DNA from: Cliona cf. orientalis | Lineage: Eukaryota; Porifera; Demospongiae; Clionaida; Clionaidae | NCBI GenBank assembly: GCA_963930775.1 | Contig: OZ005691.1 | Span: forward strand, 11,033,000-11,096,999 | Length of the DNA stretch: 64,000 nucleotides | Reading direction: 5' to 3' | Shown: one piece after another, positions 49,642 to 61,422 of the stretch | How positions within the stretch are numbered: the first letter of the stretch is position 1 | How the letters are laid out: every line of letters starts with the position of its first letter | Program-made: the position numbers and the translations under genes | The notes under the pieces: model-generated | The model's input: only the letters and a program-made list of their open reading frames with translations | Told to the model about the DNA's origin: nothing | Databases searched by the model: none

Positions 49642-52075
49642 TTAAACGAGTCCCTCTTCATTACGAGCATAGAACTGGTAGGCTGCTCGTAGCCCTGACT
49701 CCAGAGCCCCCTGGATCCACCCGTTGCAGTACGACAAAGCCTCACCAGCAAAATACAGCTTATTCTCACCGGTTGGGTACATGAGCTGATGGGCCGTATT
49801 CCTGATCTGATATGGCTTCAACATACAGAAGGCCCCTTGAGCAGCCGGATCATTGTACCAGGACTGTACGCCACCAACTTCAAAATGATCTACTATCTCC
49901 GGGTGGATCTTTTGGATTTGATCAATAGCGACCTGGATAGCACTTTGCTTCGATTGAGCACCAAACAGCAATGCTTCCTGCTTCCAAGTGTACACCATTA
50001 GGATACCACGATCGGTATCTTGGTCTCCTGGCAATTTGGTGGGGTAATGGAGCTGGCTGATTGGTAGGTCGGTGAACGAGAACCCCCCGGTGATAAAGTG
50101 AGGATCCTTCTGCCAGAATCTCTCCTTGCATTGCAGCATGATCTTTGTAGAAGGGCAATAGTACACGTCTGCCATGCTGCCCGAGATGGAGGAGTTAAGC
50201 GGGGGCTGAAAGGTCAACTGGCGAATGATATTGAGCGGCAAAGTGACAATCGCTACATCTCCTCTGACCACGTTGCGTTGAGCGAGAGAAGTTGCAACGG
50301 GCAGCGTACCAAGAGAAGCATCCGTGGTGTAATGTACCGATACTTTGCTTCCTCGATACTCCACCTTCCAAGCTGTAGCTCCGAAACGTACCTCCTCGTA
50401 AAGACCTGCACTCCCTTGTTGCATGAATGCTCGAGGGAGGGATATCATTCCATCTCGGAACGTGTGCATGGGATCCTCCCACCAGTAACCAAGTGTGTCT
50501 CGAAGGATTTCACTGAGACTTGTACCGACTCCAGGCGTGTAGATGCGGGCTTGAAATGCAGTGATTGCATCGTGCGTCCAAGGTAGAAGATCCCTCAGTG
50601 GATTGAGTTGGATGTTCATTCCTGGTGTCCACAGTGGAATTTCTTGGTCAGGGTGATTGGCATCATACTCCTGCAGCTTCAGCTTGATTTGTTGGAAAGA
50701 GCTACGCAAGAAATCGTCAATGGAGAACTGGCTCCATCGCTTGATCCATACAAACCAATCAGCATAAGTTGGTCTGCCATCGGAAGCAAGAACGATGTTG
50801 TTCACTATTGGCTGCATTGTGACACCAAAGTAGGAATCTGGGATTGAAGAGGTAAAAAAATATTACACTGGCTATAACATTCAATTAGCTATAATAGCAA
50901 CATACAGTAACTAGGTTTTAAACTGCTCACCTATTCCTGAAATGCCATACTTTGTCTTGATTTCCTGAGTGAGAGCTTCGTCCCAAAGTGGCCAGACTGT
51001 AGAACAATGAGTTCCTGGTTCACTCTTCCACTCTGCAAAATAGTGACAACTTTGGATCTTAGTCAATGTCCGATATTGCCGACAGTTAGGAGATGCTTCT
51101 TACCTTCAACAGAGACCTTCTCTCCACCGAAGTAGTAGTATCCTTTCGAGATGACATTGTTGAAGTTTTGCACTGGGAGGTTGAAGCGCTGCCCATAGAA
51201 ATCCGTCAACCAGTGTTTGGAGTGGCCCACTGGACTACCATCAACACTACGACCAGTTCCAGGGATACGCATAGCACCAGCTGCAAGTGAAAATCATCAA
51301 ACCATTATTCTGCAGTAATAAAGGACATATCTGCATGTATGCATGCAGTTCATGATCATGCAATTCTTATCGCAGCCATATGCATACTCTTTTATGACTG
51401 GGACCTGTCAAGATTTAGCTATATTGTAGCACTAGTAAAGTTTGCATTTGCAAGCATGAGCTGCAAGATATTAAGTAGCTGCTGCTACTACTGCTATGTT
51501 CAACAAGCATTATTGAATTCAGTGCAATTATTTTAATTTGAGCACCAATGCATGCACATTATAATTATTATGCCTACATCATGTCAAAGCTTACCATCAG
51601 ACCAGAGACCAGGAAAGAAAAACTCATCAGCAAATGTCCTGATGCGTCCACCAACGCGATGCTGTGCCTCCAATATCTTCACCGTATGCCCAGCACGTGC
51701 AAGCTCATAGGCTGCCACAAGACCAGACATGCCGGCTCCGATGATCACGACCTCTTTGGGGGTTGATGTCGTCGTATTCTTGAATATCTCCACAGCCGCT
51801 TCAACTTGCTCCTTAGTCCAGTCCGGATTTTGCTCCGCACACTTCAGCTTCTTGTAAGCATAATTGAGACCAAACTCACCGATATCTTCGCAATAGAATG
51901 GTTTCAAGAGGTCTGTTTGCGAAATTGGTAGTGGCTCGCTGGTGTCTGGGTCTACTGCAGGCATGTCAGTGGGATAGAGATTCCCTGGCACATAGGCACG
52001 CACCCAGTCAGGTTCAGAACCAAGTCTGCGTGTATCTGTTCCATCATCCAAGTCTTTCTCAATGCGCAATGACAT
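49642..52075 (-). CDS. FAD-dependent L-amino-acid-oxidase-like flavin amine oxidase
   Basis: Exons in transcript order: 52075-51595, 51280-51104, 51032-50931 and 50837-49642, giving 651 residues. The FAD-binding motif VVIIGAGMSGLVAAYELARAGH is followed by LEAQHRVGGRIRTF, both hallmarks of the amine oxidase family. The C-terminal FAD contact is LYFAGEALSYCNGWIQGALESG. No secretion signal is seen at the ATG chosen (MSLRIEKD); a frame upstream lacks another ATG, but a missed 5' exon is possible. L-amino-acid oxidases deaminate amino acids to keto acids with release of ammonia and hydrogen peroxide, and in molluscs and fish they act as antimicrobial factors. The exact substrate cannot be read from the sequence. 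It lies head to tail with the NLR cluster. Confidence 0.88.
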
Positions 52076-53252
52076 CCTTTTCACAAAGATCAATAATTAA
52101 GCTCAACTGGCACAAACTAGTTACTTTTTCTCAATAATTTCTTGTGGCTACCTGACAGACTCAGGTTTTCAAGTGCTAAATGCCAAAGAAAATCCAAGTG
52201 TGTAGCTATTTATAATAAACTCCAAGGGTGTGGCTCAATTAACGTGCATGTAAGCAGTATAGTATATACATGTACATGATATTGCACAATGAATGGACAA
52301 GAACAGGAACTTAAATTTCATCCATGCACCCTAATCTATTTCATTACATGCATGTGCTGTGCAGGTGATCAGGAGCGTGCACCACTGCATGCATGGGTAA
52401 TTAAGACGGTCTCGGTATCGGTGAATGCAGTAGTTAAGTAGCAGATTTGGGAGATCAAGAATTTTATCACGAGAACAGCTGCTCTGTTGAAAAAAGTCAT
52501 TAATTTCTCAGGAGATTCAAATGGGCAAGACAGTACGAGAGACAAAACTATATAATTATGTTATGGGAATAATCAAGAATCGTGACACGTAATGTTAGTT
52601 ATGCCAGCTATTCATAATGGTTGAAATTCTCAAAATCATGGTAGCTAAAAATTGTATACATGTAGCTGTACATGTGGCTTGTAACTTAGCGTGGTACAGT
52701 GCTAGCAAATGCCTCAGGCCCGGTTTACATTTCACCGTTGAATAGAAACTTCCTGGCATCCGTTATGTTATGAGGCGACCTTGCAGGGTATATAATGATA
52801 ATATTATGGTCAAAACTTTACTATCTAGCAAGCAGGTGGCTTGAAATACGATGTTGTCCTACCTCAATTTGAACTCTGTGACTGAAAAGAAGCTTCTTTA
52901 AGTTATACGTATTAAATTTTATTATTTATTCATGCACGTGTACCCAGTAAAATTTGAACATTGGTTGTTAAAAGATCAATGTCATGTGCATCATGAGCTC
53001 CAAGTTCAATAGGCACAAGGTATATAAAATTATTATTGTCACTGCTTACAAAACCGAACGTAATAAAATAGAGTATTAATAATAACACACATGCATGGAC
53101 AATCATAAACAGCCTATAGATAAGCCCGAGGCAATTCCCAGCTTTCAATGTATAATATAATCTTGTTAAATCATAAAGTACTGTAGCTAGTGAAAATAAT
53201 GTCTCATATCTATGCAGTTATGCACGCACACTGAATTTCTCAGGGGACATCT
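52076..53252. other. Spacer upstream of the oxidase gene
   Basis: About 1.2 kb of AT-rich DNA. I see no convincing open frame, inverted repeat or RNA gene. Confidence 0.55.
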
Positions 53253-54761
53253 TTATTGTCCACTTTTAATATTTGCTTTCCAAAATCGAATCACCACTTC
53301 GTAAACCATGAAGATCGTTCTCAACACAAGCGCTACGAAAGAGATGATCTGAAAACAGAATGGCACAATGTCACATCAATAAAACTATGGCTTTACATTA
53401 TTATAGCACTATTATGTATGTACACACCAGAAATAAGATTTCTTATATAGACAGAATGTTATGCTAACCAAAACATGACATGTCATGTTCTCATTCCTAT
53501 TCGTGTGGCTAAAGAATTTAGAAAATCTGAAATGCGTGATGGGAGGGGATGGTGGCTATAAGCTAGGAAGAATTTAGTGCATACTTCATATAAATTTTAT
53601 GGAGCCCTTTGAAAAATACTGAAAATGCATGCTATTGAAAAATAGGAATATATATACTGAAAGACAAGAGAGCAGCTTGAAGGCACTGTAATAGCTTCAT
53701 AATTATAGTGTGCGTACGGATGTTCCTATGAGGAATTGGGAGGCTCTGTAGCAGTAGATCCCAGCAATAAGGTAAGACCCAGAGCTCTTCATAACCTCAC
53801 AATCTTTCTCACACAGTAAGAGTGTGTTAATGTACTCATTCCAGTCACTGGCTGCTATAGCAGAGATCATTCCAGCAGCACCGTAGCCACCAATCACAAG
53901 CATTCCAATGAAAATACTCTGCATGGAAGTATAATATTATTATGCAATACAAGGCTCTTAAACTATTTTTTGTGAATACTAGCATTGAAATGACACTCTT
54001 CTCAGTTGCTATCTGCATAGAAGCAAGCGAAGATCCTCAGCAGACAACATTAATAGTTTGGAAAACATTTGCTGATGTCTCATCTAGATGCTCTAGACTA
54101 AGTCACTTAAGCTTTGCCCTGAGGATTACTACCTATCTTTGTTTCAACACTACTATAGCACTAAGAAGATAGCTATACCCACTACCAATGTATACTCTTG
54201 CATGCCGGTATATATCATAACATTCATGCTTTAGATATTATGATATTACTTACAGCTTACCAAATAATTGATGATCCCGTGTATTTCACTGTCTGCAATA
54301 TTAGGGTGTCTAGCCTGACGCAGCCTCATCAGGGCCATTACGAAACATACTGGAGTGCTCAGCAAAGCTGACACTATCGCCATGATGATCACTGGTTTTC
54401 CCGTAGATGGGGCGGAGAGAAAGGTGTTGTTTGAAATGTACGACATAGAAGCATCAACTTGACTGAGAGAGGCACCTCCTACTCCACACACAACCATATT
54501 AACCACCTGCTCAATGAGTGGAAATATTAGTATAATTAAGTTTGAAACATTTTTCAGAAGCAACTGTACTGTAGATATCTACATAGGCATGATATTAATT
54601 AGTTTGGGAGGCATAGACCAATTTCTCAGCCTTGAAATCTTCTGAAATGGTACATTTGCTAGCCATGCATTTTGACTCATTAGCTAACTCACAATGTTAG
54701 TGATGGCTAAGATTGCCTCCATGGAGCGATGAACCGCTGTGAGATTAACTGACTGCTGCAT
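53253..54761 (-). CDS. Small four-pass membrane protein, MS4A/tetraspan-like
   Basis: Exons in transcript order: 54761-54693, 54506-54261, 53918-53718 and 53348-53253, all phase 0, 203 residues. Four hydrophobic segments can be seen: AILAITNIVVNMVVCGVGG, PVIIMAIVSALLSTPVCFVM, SIFIGMLVIGGYGAAGMISA and ISFVALVLRTIFMVYEVV. A loop between segments 3 and 4 carries two Cys (LLLCEKDCEVM). Length, four passes and the small loops fit the CD20/MS4A-like superfamily, but I recognise no decisive signature. The exon-by-exon layout follows the membrane segments. Confidence 0.7.
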
Positions 54762-54962
54762 GACCAACCTGGTAGCTAGTACTGCTATTACTACAAATTA
54801 TTGAGCTAACTTTTTTCAAACTTCAAATTCACTGCTTTATGTAGCTAGCTAAAGTATATTTTAACTCTGCAATCAGTATGACATTGTGTAATAATCATGA
54901 CCATTAATTTTCTCTAGAGACTTTGGCCATACAACACTAGTTTTTCCCACCGTTTTATAAAC

Positions 54963-55215
54963 ATATGTGACCCACTGTGAGAAAAGGGACCATTTGGGAC
55001 TTTGTGTTTGCCGTATGTAGCCTGTACTAGTATGCATAGAGTATAATGTATATTCTATAGGTGTATCCGCTGTATGTTGATGTCAATACCCTGATACAAG
55101 TATACTCACTACTACATTAAATTTGTAGAAAGCAAGTTGGACATTGTCATGATAAAAAATCGATCTTGTTTCATACTAACATGAATGGTCCCTTTTCTCA
55201 TAGCAGGTCACATAT
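54963..55215. mobile_element. MITE with ATATGTGACC ends
   Basis: Left arm ATATGTGACCCACTGTGAG followed by AAAAGGGACCATT is mirrored on the right as AATGGTCCCTTTTCTCATAG and CAGGTCACATAT. About 250 bases and non-coding. Confidence 0.85.
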
Positions 55216-55723
55216 TATCAGATTCTATTCCTGGCAATATAATAATACATGAAATGTTATAATAATATCATCGATAGCTGCTCCGCATAAACATATGGAT
55301 TGCATCATTAAAAATTTTATACAACTCATGACGTTAATGTTGTTTGTGCTAATTGAGTATTAGCTAAACATAATATTTATTATTGTCCACTTTCCAGACT
55401 GCCACAGTCACAGTAGGAAAAAATAAATTATTATACTTGTCACATAACCCTCCTATTATCTATGCTATAACTACATGACACGTACAAGAATCATGATTAG
55501 CTGATACACGTGCAGATACTAGAACCTCACACTCCATGCAGTGCATGCAAGACCGAGTGAGTAATGGGCAAATTTAAAGGAATATTAAATGTTGGCCAAG
55601 GACTACTCATAAGATTAGTGAATGCCTAAAGATAGGGGAATTTCACCTAAATAGCTCGGTTCAGAGAATTAAGCTTTAGGACAACTGCAATTGGCTGGGG
55701 GAGGGGGACGGATAGGGACAGTA

Positions 55724-55791
55724 TGCGCATGCGCGATAATGCATGCATGCACTAAGGTGTGGGCGGGGCTCAAGCAAGTTGCGCGTGCGCA
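55724..55791. promoter_or_regulatory. CpG promoter with two NRF1-like sites and a GC box
   Basis: TGCGCATGCGCG at 55724-55735 and TGCGCGTGCGCA at 55780-55791 match the NRF1 consensus, with GGGCGGGGC at about 55760 between them. They lie 70-137 bases before the start codon of the death-fold/ankyrin gene. Confidence 0.6.
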
Positions 55792-55860
55792 GTAGGTCCT
55801 CCGATCCTCCCACGTACGGTCGAACACATCCACCCCACATTTGCCTAGCTATATTGGAAA

Positions 55861-58800
55861 ATGGAGTCGTTAAACGAGGGTGGAAGTCGTGAAACTCAAA
55901 GTTGCACACCAGCAGACGTCTACTCTGCCCTCGTGGAAGCTAGATTAAACTGTAGCATTCGCGTATTCGGCTCTCAACTCGGACTAGACCCTCCCGATCT
56001 CGATGAAATTCAAGGCGACTCCGTTGACCCGCGACCGAAATTACTGCTAGTGCTGATAAAGTGCGCTGAAAGGGCCAGTACGCGTGACGATGAGCTGACA
56101 TGGAGCCGGATAGTTGATGTCTTAAGAAAACCAGCGCTGAAAGAGTATCGAATAGCTGGTGAATTAGAACAACAGTACCTGGAGAGGGGGAGGCAATTAT
56201 CGCTTTCCAGTTCACTTACTCTCTCGCCTCTCTCAGACTCTGCGTCTTCAACGGACTATGTTTGGCCTTCCCCAGCTCATAGCATGGAAATTGGTCAGCT
56301 AATACTTTTAATTAAGGGGCAACTATAATTATAAGTATAGTATACCTAAGGTTAAGGATGTGTGTCATAAAATTTAATATTAATTTTGTATTTTTCACGG
56401 CTGTTAAATTTTTGTGCATCGATGCATAGATGCTAATAGCTATGCTTTATAAGAAGAGGTTAGCCGGCTTGTATTGATACTCAATGATCTTTACCGTAAT
56501 CACTCATAATATTATTTTGTGCGCATGTACGTTGTCATCATCATTAAATTTAATTTTAATATCTGCAGACGAGCAATTTTCAATACCAGTTGCTGTGAAT
56601 ATGATACACGTTAACATAGAATGGAAGGAGCTGGGAAAAGAGCTTGGATTGTCTGCTTTTGATATCGAAGTCATTAATGGATACAACAGAGAGGAACACC
56701 GTCAGCGATTGATTGAGAAGTGGTATAATCTATCTGTAGACCAGGAATTTTCTCGAGAAAATCTTCGAAGCGCTATGAGGAAGGTATTCAGTAGAAGAGA
56801 ATCGAACGATTCTGAGAGGAGTATTCCATCAGCACCATCTTCACCCACAAGTACGATAATAATATTAGTGATTATGTGGCTTAGTACTAAATTTAATTAC
56901 GGAGGGGATGTTAGCTAGCAAGTTCATGCAATTATTGTACTGTAGTTACGATTTAAAGGATCAGATCGAGTAGGGGTACGTTAAGGGTCAGTTTTTGATT
57001 ATACATACATAGCTCATAATTAAAAGTGCCAACAGTTTTTATGTATGCGTGTGTGTATTGTTTCTTCATCTAAGCAGACATCGAAGCTCAACTTAAGGAT
57101 TTTAACAAACGGTTCGGACGACTGCAACGTGCAGCTCGGAAAGAATTGGAACTCAAACACCATACTGTGGAGCTGGTTAGAGAAGAGTTGATGACATTGC
57201 CACGACAAATTATGACGGAAAATTACAGCTTTATTAAGAATGCCACCAAGCCTAATGGAGTCTCTAAATTCACAGATCTAACGAATCTTTTTCAGCATCT
57301 ACATCTGCATTGTTGGAGTTTCTTTGAGTATAAGGTGCTTGAAGTCCTTATCGATAACAACTGTAGCGACGAACTAAGAGAAAGAATGGATAGCTATGTC
57401 AGTGATATTCAGACATTCAAGGAAAGAACATTAATCTCTGATTTTATTAAGCATGCAAGACACAGCTCCTATGGTCTACAGATGAAGAAAAAAAACGACA
57501 CCACAGACATTTAAGAATTTGACTACAAAACATAATATTGATGCAGACACTCACACACTTGCCGAGTTAGACAAATTTCGTTTGGAGACAGGCAATCGTG
57601 TCTGCTTGAGTCGCACATTGTCCGAATGTGCGTTTCAGTTGTACACGATAAAGTATGGAAGCATTATTGTCGAATGGATCTTTCCAGAAGAGCTTGCTGA
57701 TGATTTAATGAACTTTATCGAGAGTGACGATGGCAGGAAACTACTCGAGGAGTACTTTATCGAGAAAGTAATGATTGATGGGAAAACAGTACCCACAGTA
57801 AGTACTCCAATGTCACTATGATAGTTCAAATTTCGGGGTAGTCACTAAAAAGTGGTAGAGTGGTGTAACGATGCCCTATCAGCTCTTGATGTGTTTTTAA
57901 ACCACAAAAACCACACACATCCTGTGATATGATATTTAACCATGCACTGCATCATTCTTCAACTTTTTTTGTACATAAACTTTCATGTCCATATAAGATG
58001 TCATACATGATAGAATGCACAAATAGCACAATTACTGGCTAATACAAGTGAGCACCCATAAAAATGGTTATAAACAAGGGATATATAGCTATATACAATA
58101 CATGAGTAATTATGTACATTTCATGACTTGCTTCCCAGATATTCTTGTTCACTGCCATGAAAGCAGAGGACTGGGAAAGAATGAAAGAGCTGCTAGAGAA
58201 AGATTCTGACCTTGATGTCAATTCAATAGATGAGGTAACTTGAATACATGCTCAAATAATATATTTAAGGTCATACTTGCATGTACAATGTCATGTGTCA
58301 TGCATGATGTACCAAAAGATTAGATAATCAGATAGTAGTACATAGAGTTGGTCATGAGTACACAAAATTGTGGTGGTTTAAGCGTAACATACTAACATCC
58401 TGGAATTATCCACCACATGGGTAGATTATCACATAGCTACCTCATTCAAATGCCATAAAAATTTATTAATACTAGAAATGTTAACAATAATTCACCTCTG
58501 TGTGCACCTTTATAAGATAGATTCACAAAAATTTAATAATAGTGAAGCGAGCCCAGCTGCTGGTAAATTTATGCAACAGCTGTTGATTTAGTTACCGGCC
58601 TATGACAATGTACATTCTTATCTTAGACTACCTACCCCCTTAACACAGGAAACAGATCAAGTGTTCTTATTGAACACAGCTCAGAATGGAAAGATAGAGA
58701 TAGTTGAATTGTTGATAGGCAGAGGAGCTGATGTAGGTATCACTGACAAGGTATGTGAAAACTCAATGGAATCTCTCTAACAAGAATGTTCATGCAGGCT

Positions 58801-61294
58801 TGAAACATCCTTTAATCAGGATGTGACACCACCAGATTCTATTCCACAACAAATATTATTATGTTAATCTCCATGCAACCTATAATATAGGCCCCCATAC
58901 ACCACATTCTATTCCATAACAAAATTATATTAATCTCCATGCAACCTATAGCTATTAGGCCCCCATAATAGAGGGATATTACTCAGTCTAAATTGTGACC
59001 TTTTTTTTAATCGATTAGCGTCAGAGGACTGCATTGTTACTTGCAAGTCATGAGGGCCACCTCAACATTGTTAAACTACTTCTTAACAAGGATGCAAGAC
59101 AAAACCATCAAGATCAAGTAAGCTTAAGGGAGGAGTGAGAATGACTTGTCTCTGCTACTCTACTAGTGTGTTCAAAATGAACAACTATTATTGTACAACT
59201 GTAGTTTGGTTGGAGTCCCCTGATGTTGGCTAGCTACAGAGGTAATGTTGAGGTCGTGGAACTGTTGCTGGACTACGGCAGCGATGTCAACCTGACCACT
59301 CAGGTAGATAATTGATTTGGGCAAACACCGTAGCTACATAACTCAAAACCAATCATCTGATCTTATCATTTCTCGTGACATTACGCATAGGTAGGCTCAG
59401 AACATCATGTTAATTCCCCCTCCCCCAACTCCCCCTCTCTCTCTCTCCCTCCCTTCCTCTCTCTCTCTCTCTCTCCCTCTCTCTCTTTCTCTCCATAAAT
59501 TTATTAGTCTGCCATGGATACCAAATTTGGGATTACGATTATTGTGTGGTATGATTTTGTGTGTATATGGGTTGCCATTGGGTGGAGGAATTAAGCACTG
59601 CTTTCAAGTAATAGTTTCTATTCTGAACTACAGCAAGGTTGGACAGCTCTCCAGCGTTTGTGTCTCTACAACCAGACAAGGTATCCGTCAGCTAAATACA
59701 AGGTTTCTGAAAGGCGTGGTGAGATTGCTAAGCTATTGATCGACCATGGAACTGATATAAGGAAGATTGATAGTGTAGGTCATTGTATAAGTTAATAATA
59801 ATAATGTAATAATATCATAAAGAGCAACAATTAGGAAAAGAAAGATCTTTTCAATTTTGAATGAGCTACGACATTTTGTACACCTGTAGCAAGGACGAAC
59901 AGCCTTGATCGCTGCTAGTGACAGTGGATTTGCAGATATCGTGAAGTTATTACTGGAAAAAATCTCTGAATTTCCCGACGAAGAAAGACAGAAATACCTT
60001 GACCATGGGAATAATGTGAGTACTAAGAATAATAATTATGACACACTCAAATTTCACCCATCACACATGCACATAATATACTTTACTGCTACACAAAGAG
60101 CTAGCCCCCACTAGCAGGGACTATACCTATAATCTAAGATATAATATTTTATAATTTTGTGACTCTAACATCTTTCCATACCTACATGCCATGGAAATGT
60201 GATGTTTCTATACAGTACAATACCTTAGATATGCAACCGATCAAAATTACGTTCATTTTATACAGTTTTCATGGACGGCACTCATGTCAGCGTCGGAGAA
60301 AGGACACCCCGACGTTGTCAAGATTCTTATCGAGGCTGGAGCTTCACGCAGTCTCACCAAAAAAAAGGTACAAAAATTGACAATGTCATCACTTATTGCC
60401 CGTTTAAACAATCACTACCACTATAATATCAAAGCATAGAGATTGTATGGTATAGATGAGGCCTGGCTGTAATGCTCATGATTTGTGAATATGAGCAGCT
60501 GCAAAGAAGTCAAAGATTCCCTATAGTGTTGCCTGGGGATGAGACTATATATACTTACTACTAGTATATTATGTCATTGTTTTTAGGACGAGGTATCAGC
60601 ACTGCACATTGCCGTACAAAATGGTCACGTTGAGGTAGTCGAAGTTCTCACTCATAAAATGGACGAAGATGACCTAAATGCTCGTGATAACGTGAGACCA
60701 CTATCAACTAACTATGGTGAATCTGGTAGCTACTTTATGTTATTTTTGTAGTACGGTATGACCCCACTGATTTTGGCCACCAAGAAGAAGAGTGAGCAAC
60801 TGCTCAATGTGTTGATCCACGCTGGAGTTGATGTGGACGCTAAAGATGTACATTCAAAATTTAAATAGCTATGTTCCAACTGTAATCATGATACTCTTCA
60901 TTTACATAATGCAGAAAGACGATGAGATGACAGCACTCATGTTTGCAGTGAAAGTCGGTTCTCTTGATGTGGTGAAATTGCTCGTGGAAAAGAGTAACGC
61001 TGATTTATTTGCCGTAAATTCTGTAAGTACTACTGAATGAGGCTAATCCTTATTCCTGTTATTACAATCATGTCTTTCTCTGTGTACTCTTAAAACTGTG
61101 TTCATGCAGAGAAATGAAACAGTACTTGAGATGGCGAAGAATAGTTCAAAAGAGATTGAAGACTATTTATCTGAAAAGTGCAAAGTATGATCAATTATTA
61201 AAAACAATGCCATGCTCTAAGTTTATCTGTATTTTTATGTATCTTGCAGCAAGCTGAAGAAGAACAGCGAAGAAAAAAGGCTACAACAGCATAG
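55861..61294 (+). CDS. Death-fold/ankyrin repeat protein 1, with a frame break
   Basis: Exons: 55861-56293, 56569-56850, 57078-57797, 58139-58234, 58649-58750, 59019-59117, 59205-59303, 59634-59774, 59890-60015, 60266-60367, 60587-60691, 60752-60847, 60915-61022, 61110-61184 and 61250-61294, about 875 residues. Two death-fold domains come first (GSQLGLDPPDLDEI; WKELGKELGLSAFDIEVI), then an unrecognised central region of about 200 residues, then some ten ankyrin repeats, mostly one per phase-0 exon (for example TALLLASHEGHLNIVKLLL). A short charged tail ends the protein. The third exon is broken: a run of eight A at 57488-57495 puts the two halves in different frames, and the downstream frame fits the rest of the protein. 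A base error, polymorphism or recoding are all possible. The donor of exon 1 (gtcagc) is weak, so that border is less sure. Role: probably a cytosolic signalling adaptor; partner unknown. Confidence 0.78.
57488..57495 (+). other. A8 run at the frame break
   Basis: Upstream the frame reads KARHSSYGLQMKK-type sequence and meets a stop 20 bases later. Downstream, reading with one base skipped gives an uninterrupted 100-residue continuation (HTLAELDKFRLETGNR). Homopolymer runs are frequent places for base-count errors and also for ribosomal slippage. Confidence 0.85.
58810..58975 (+). repeat. Two-copy tandem repeat of about 75 bases
   Basis: The unit ATTCTATTCCAYAACAAA, then TTAATCTCCATGCAACCTATA, then GGCCCCCATA occurs twice in the intron before the exon at 59019. 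Confidence 0.75.
59418..59492 (+). repeat. CT-rich microsatellite in an ankyrin-gene intron
   Basis: CCCCCTCCCCC followed by CT repeats over about 75 bases. Low complexity. Confidence 0.9.
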
Positions 61295-61369
61295 CATAAC
61301 TATTGACATTGTTAGTAGACTGCTGATACTTTGTCATAATAATCAAGATGGGTGGAGCTAAGCTGATAC

Positions 61370-61381
61370 TGCGCACGCGCA
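61370..61381. promoter_or_regulatory. NRF1-like site before the second death-fold/ankyrin gene
   Basis: TGCGCACGCGCA lies between the ATG at 61348 and the in-frame ATG at 61423. By analogy with the paralogue, whose site lies 70 bases before its ATG, this favours 61423 as the true start. Confidence 0.5.
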
Positions 61382-61422
61382 AGAGTTCAGGTCACGATCG
61401 AGACGAAGATAGCGCGGCTAAC

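Larger units (their letters stand above)
54762..55860. other. Spacer between two divergent genes
   Basis: It separates the four-pass gene (minus) from the first death-fold/ankyrin gene (plus). It contains the element at 54963-55215 and, near its right end, a GC-rich promoter. I see nothing else. Confidence 0.6.

Noticed and set aside
61348-61422. Upstream ATG at 61348 as start of the second death-fold/ankyrin gene
   Set aside because: An NRF1-like promoter site falls after it and the encoded 25 residues are low in pattern; the ATG at 61423 is preferred but not proved.
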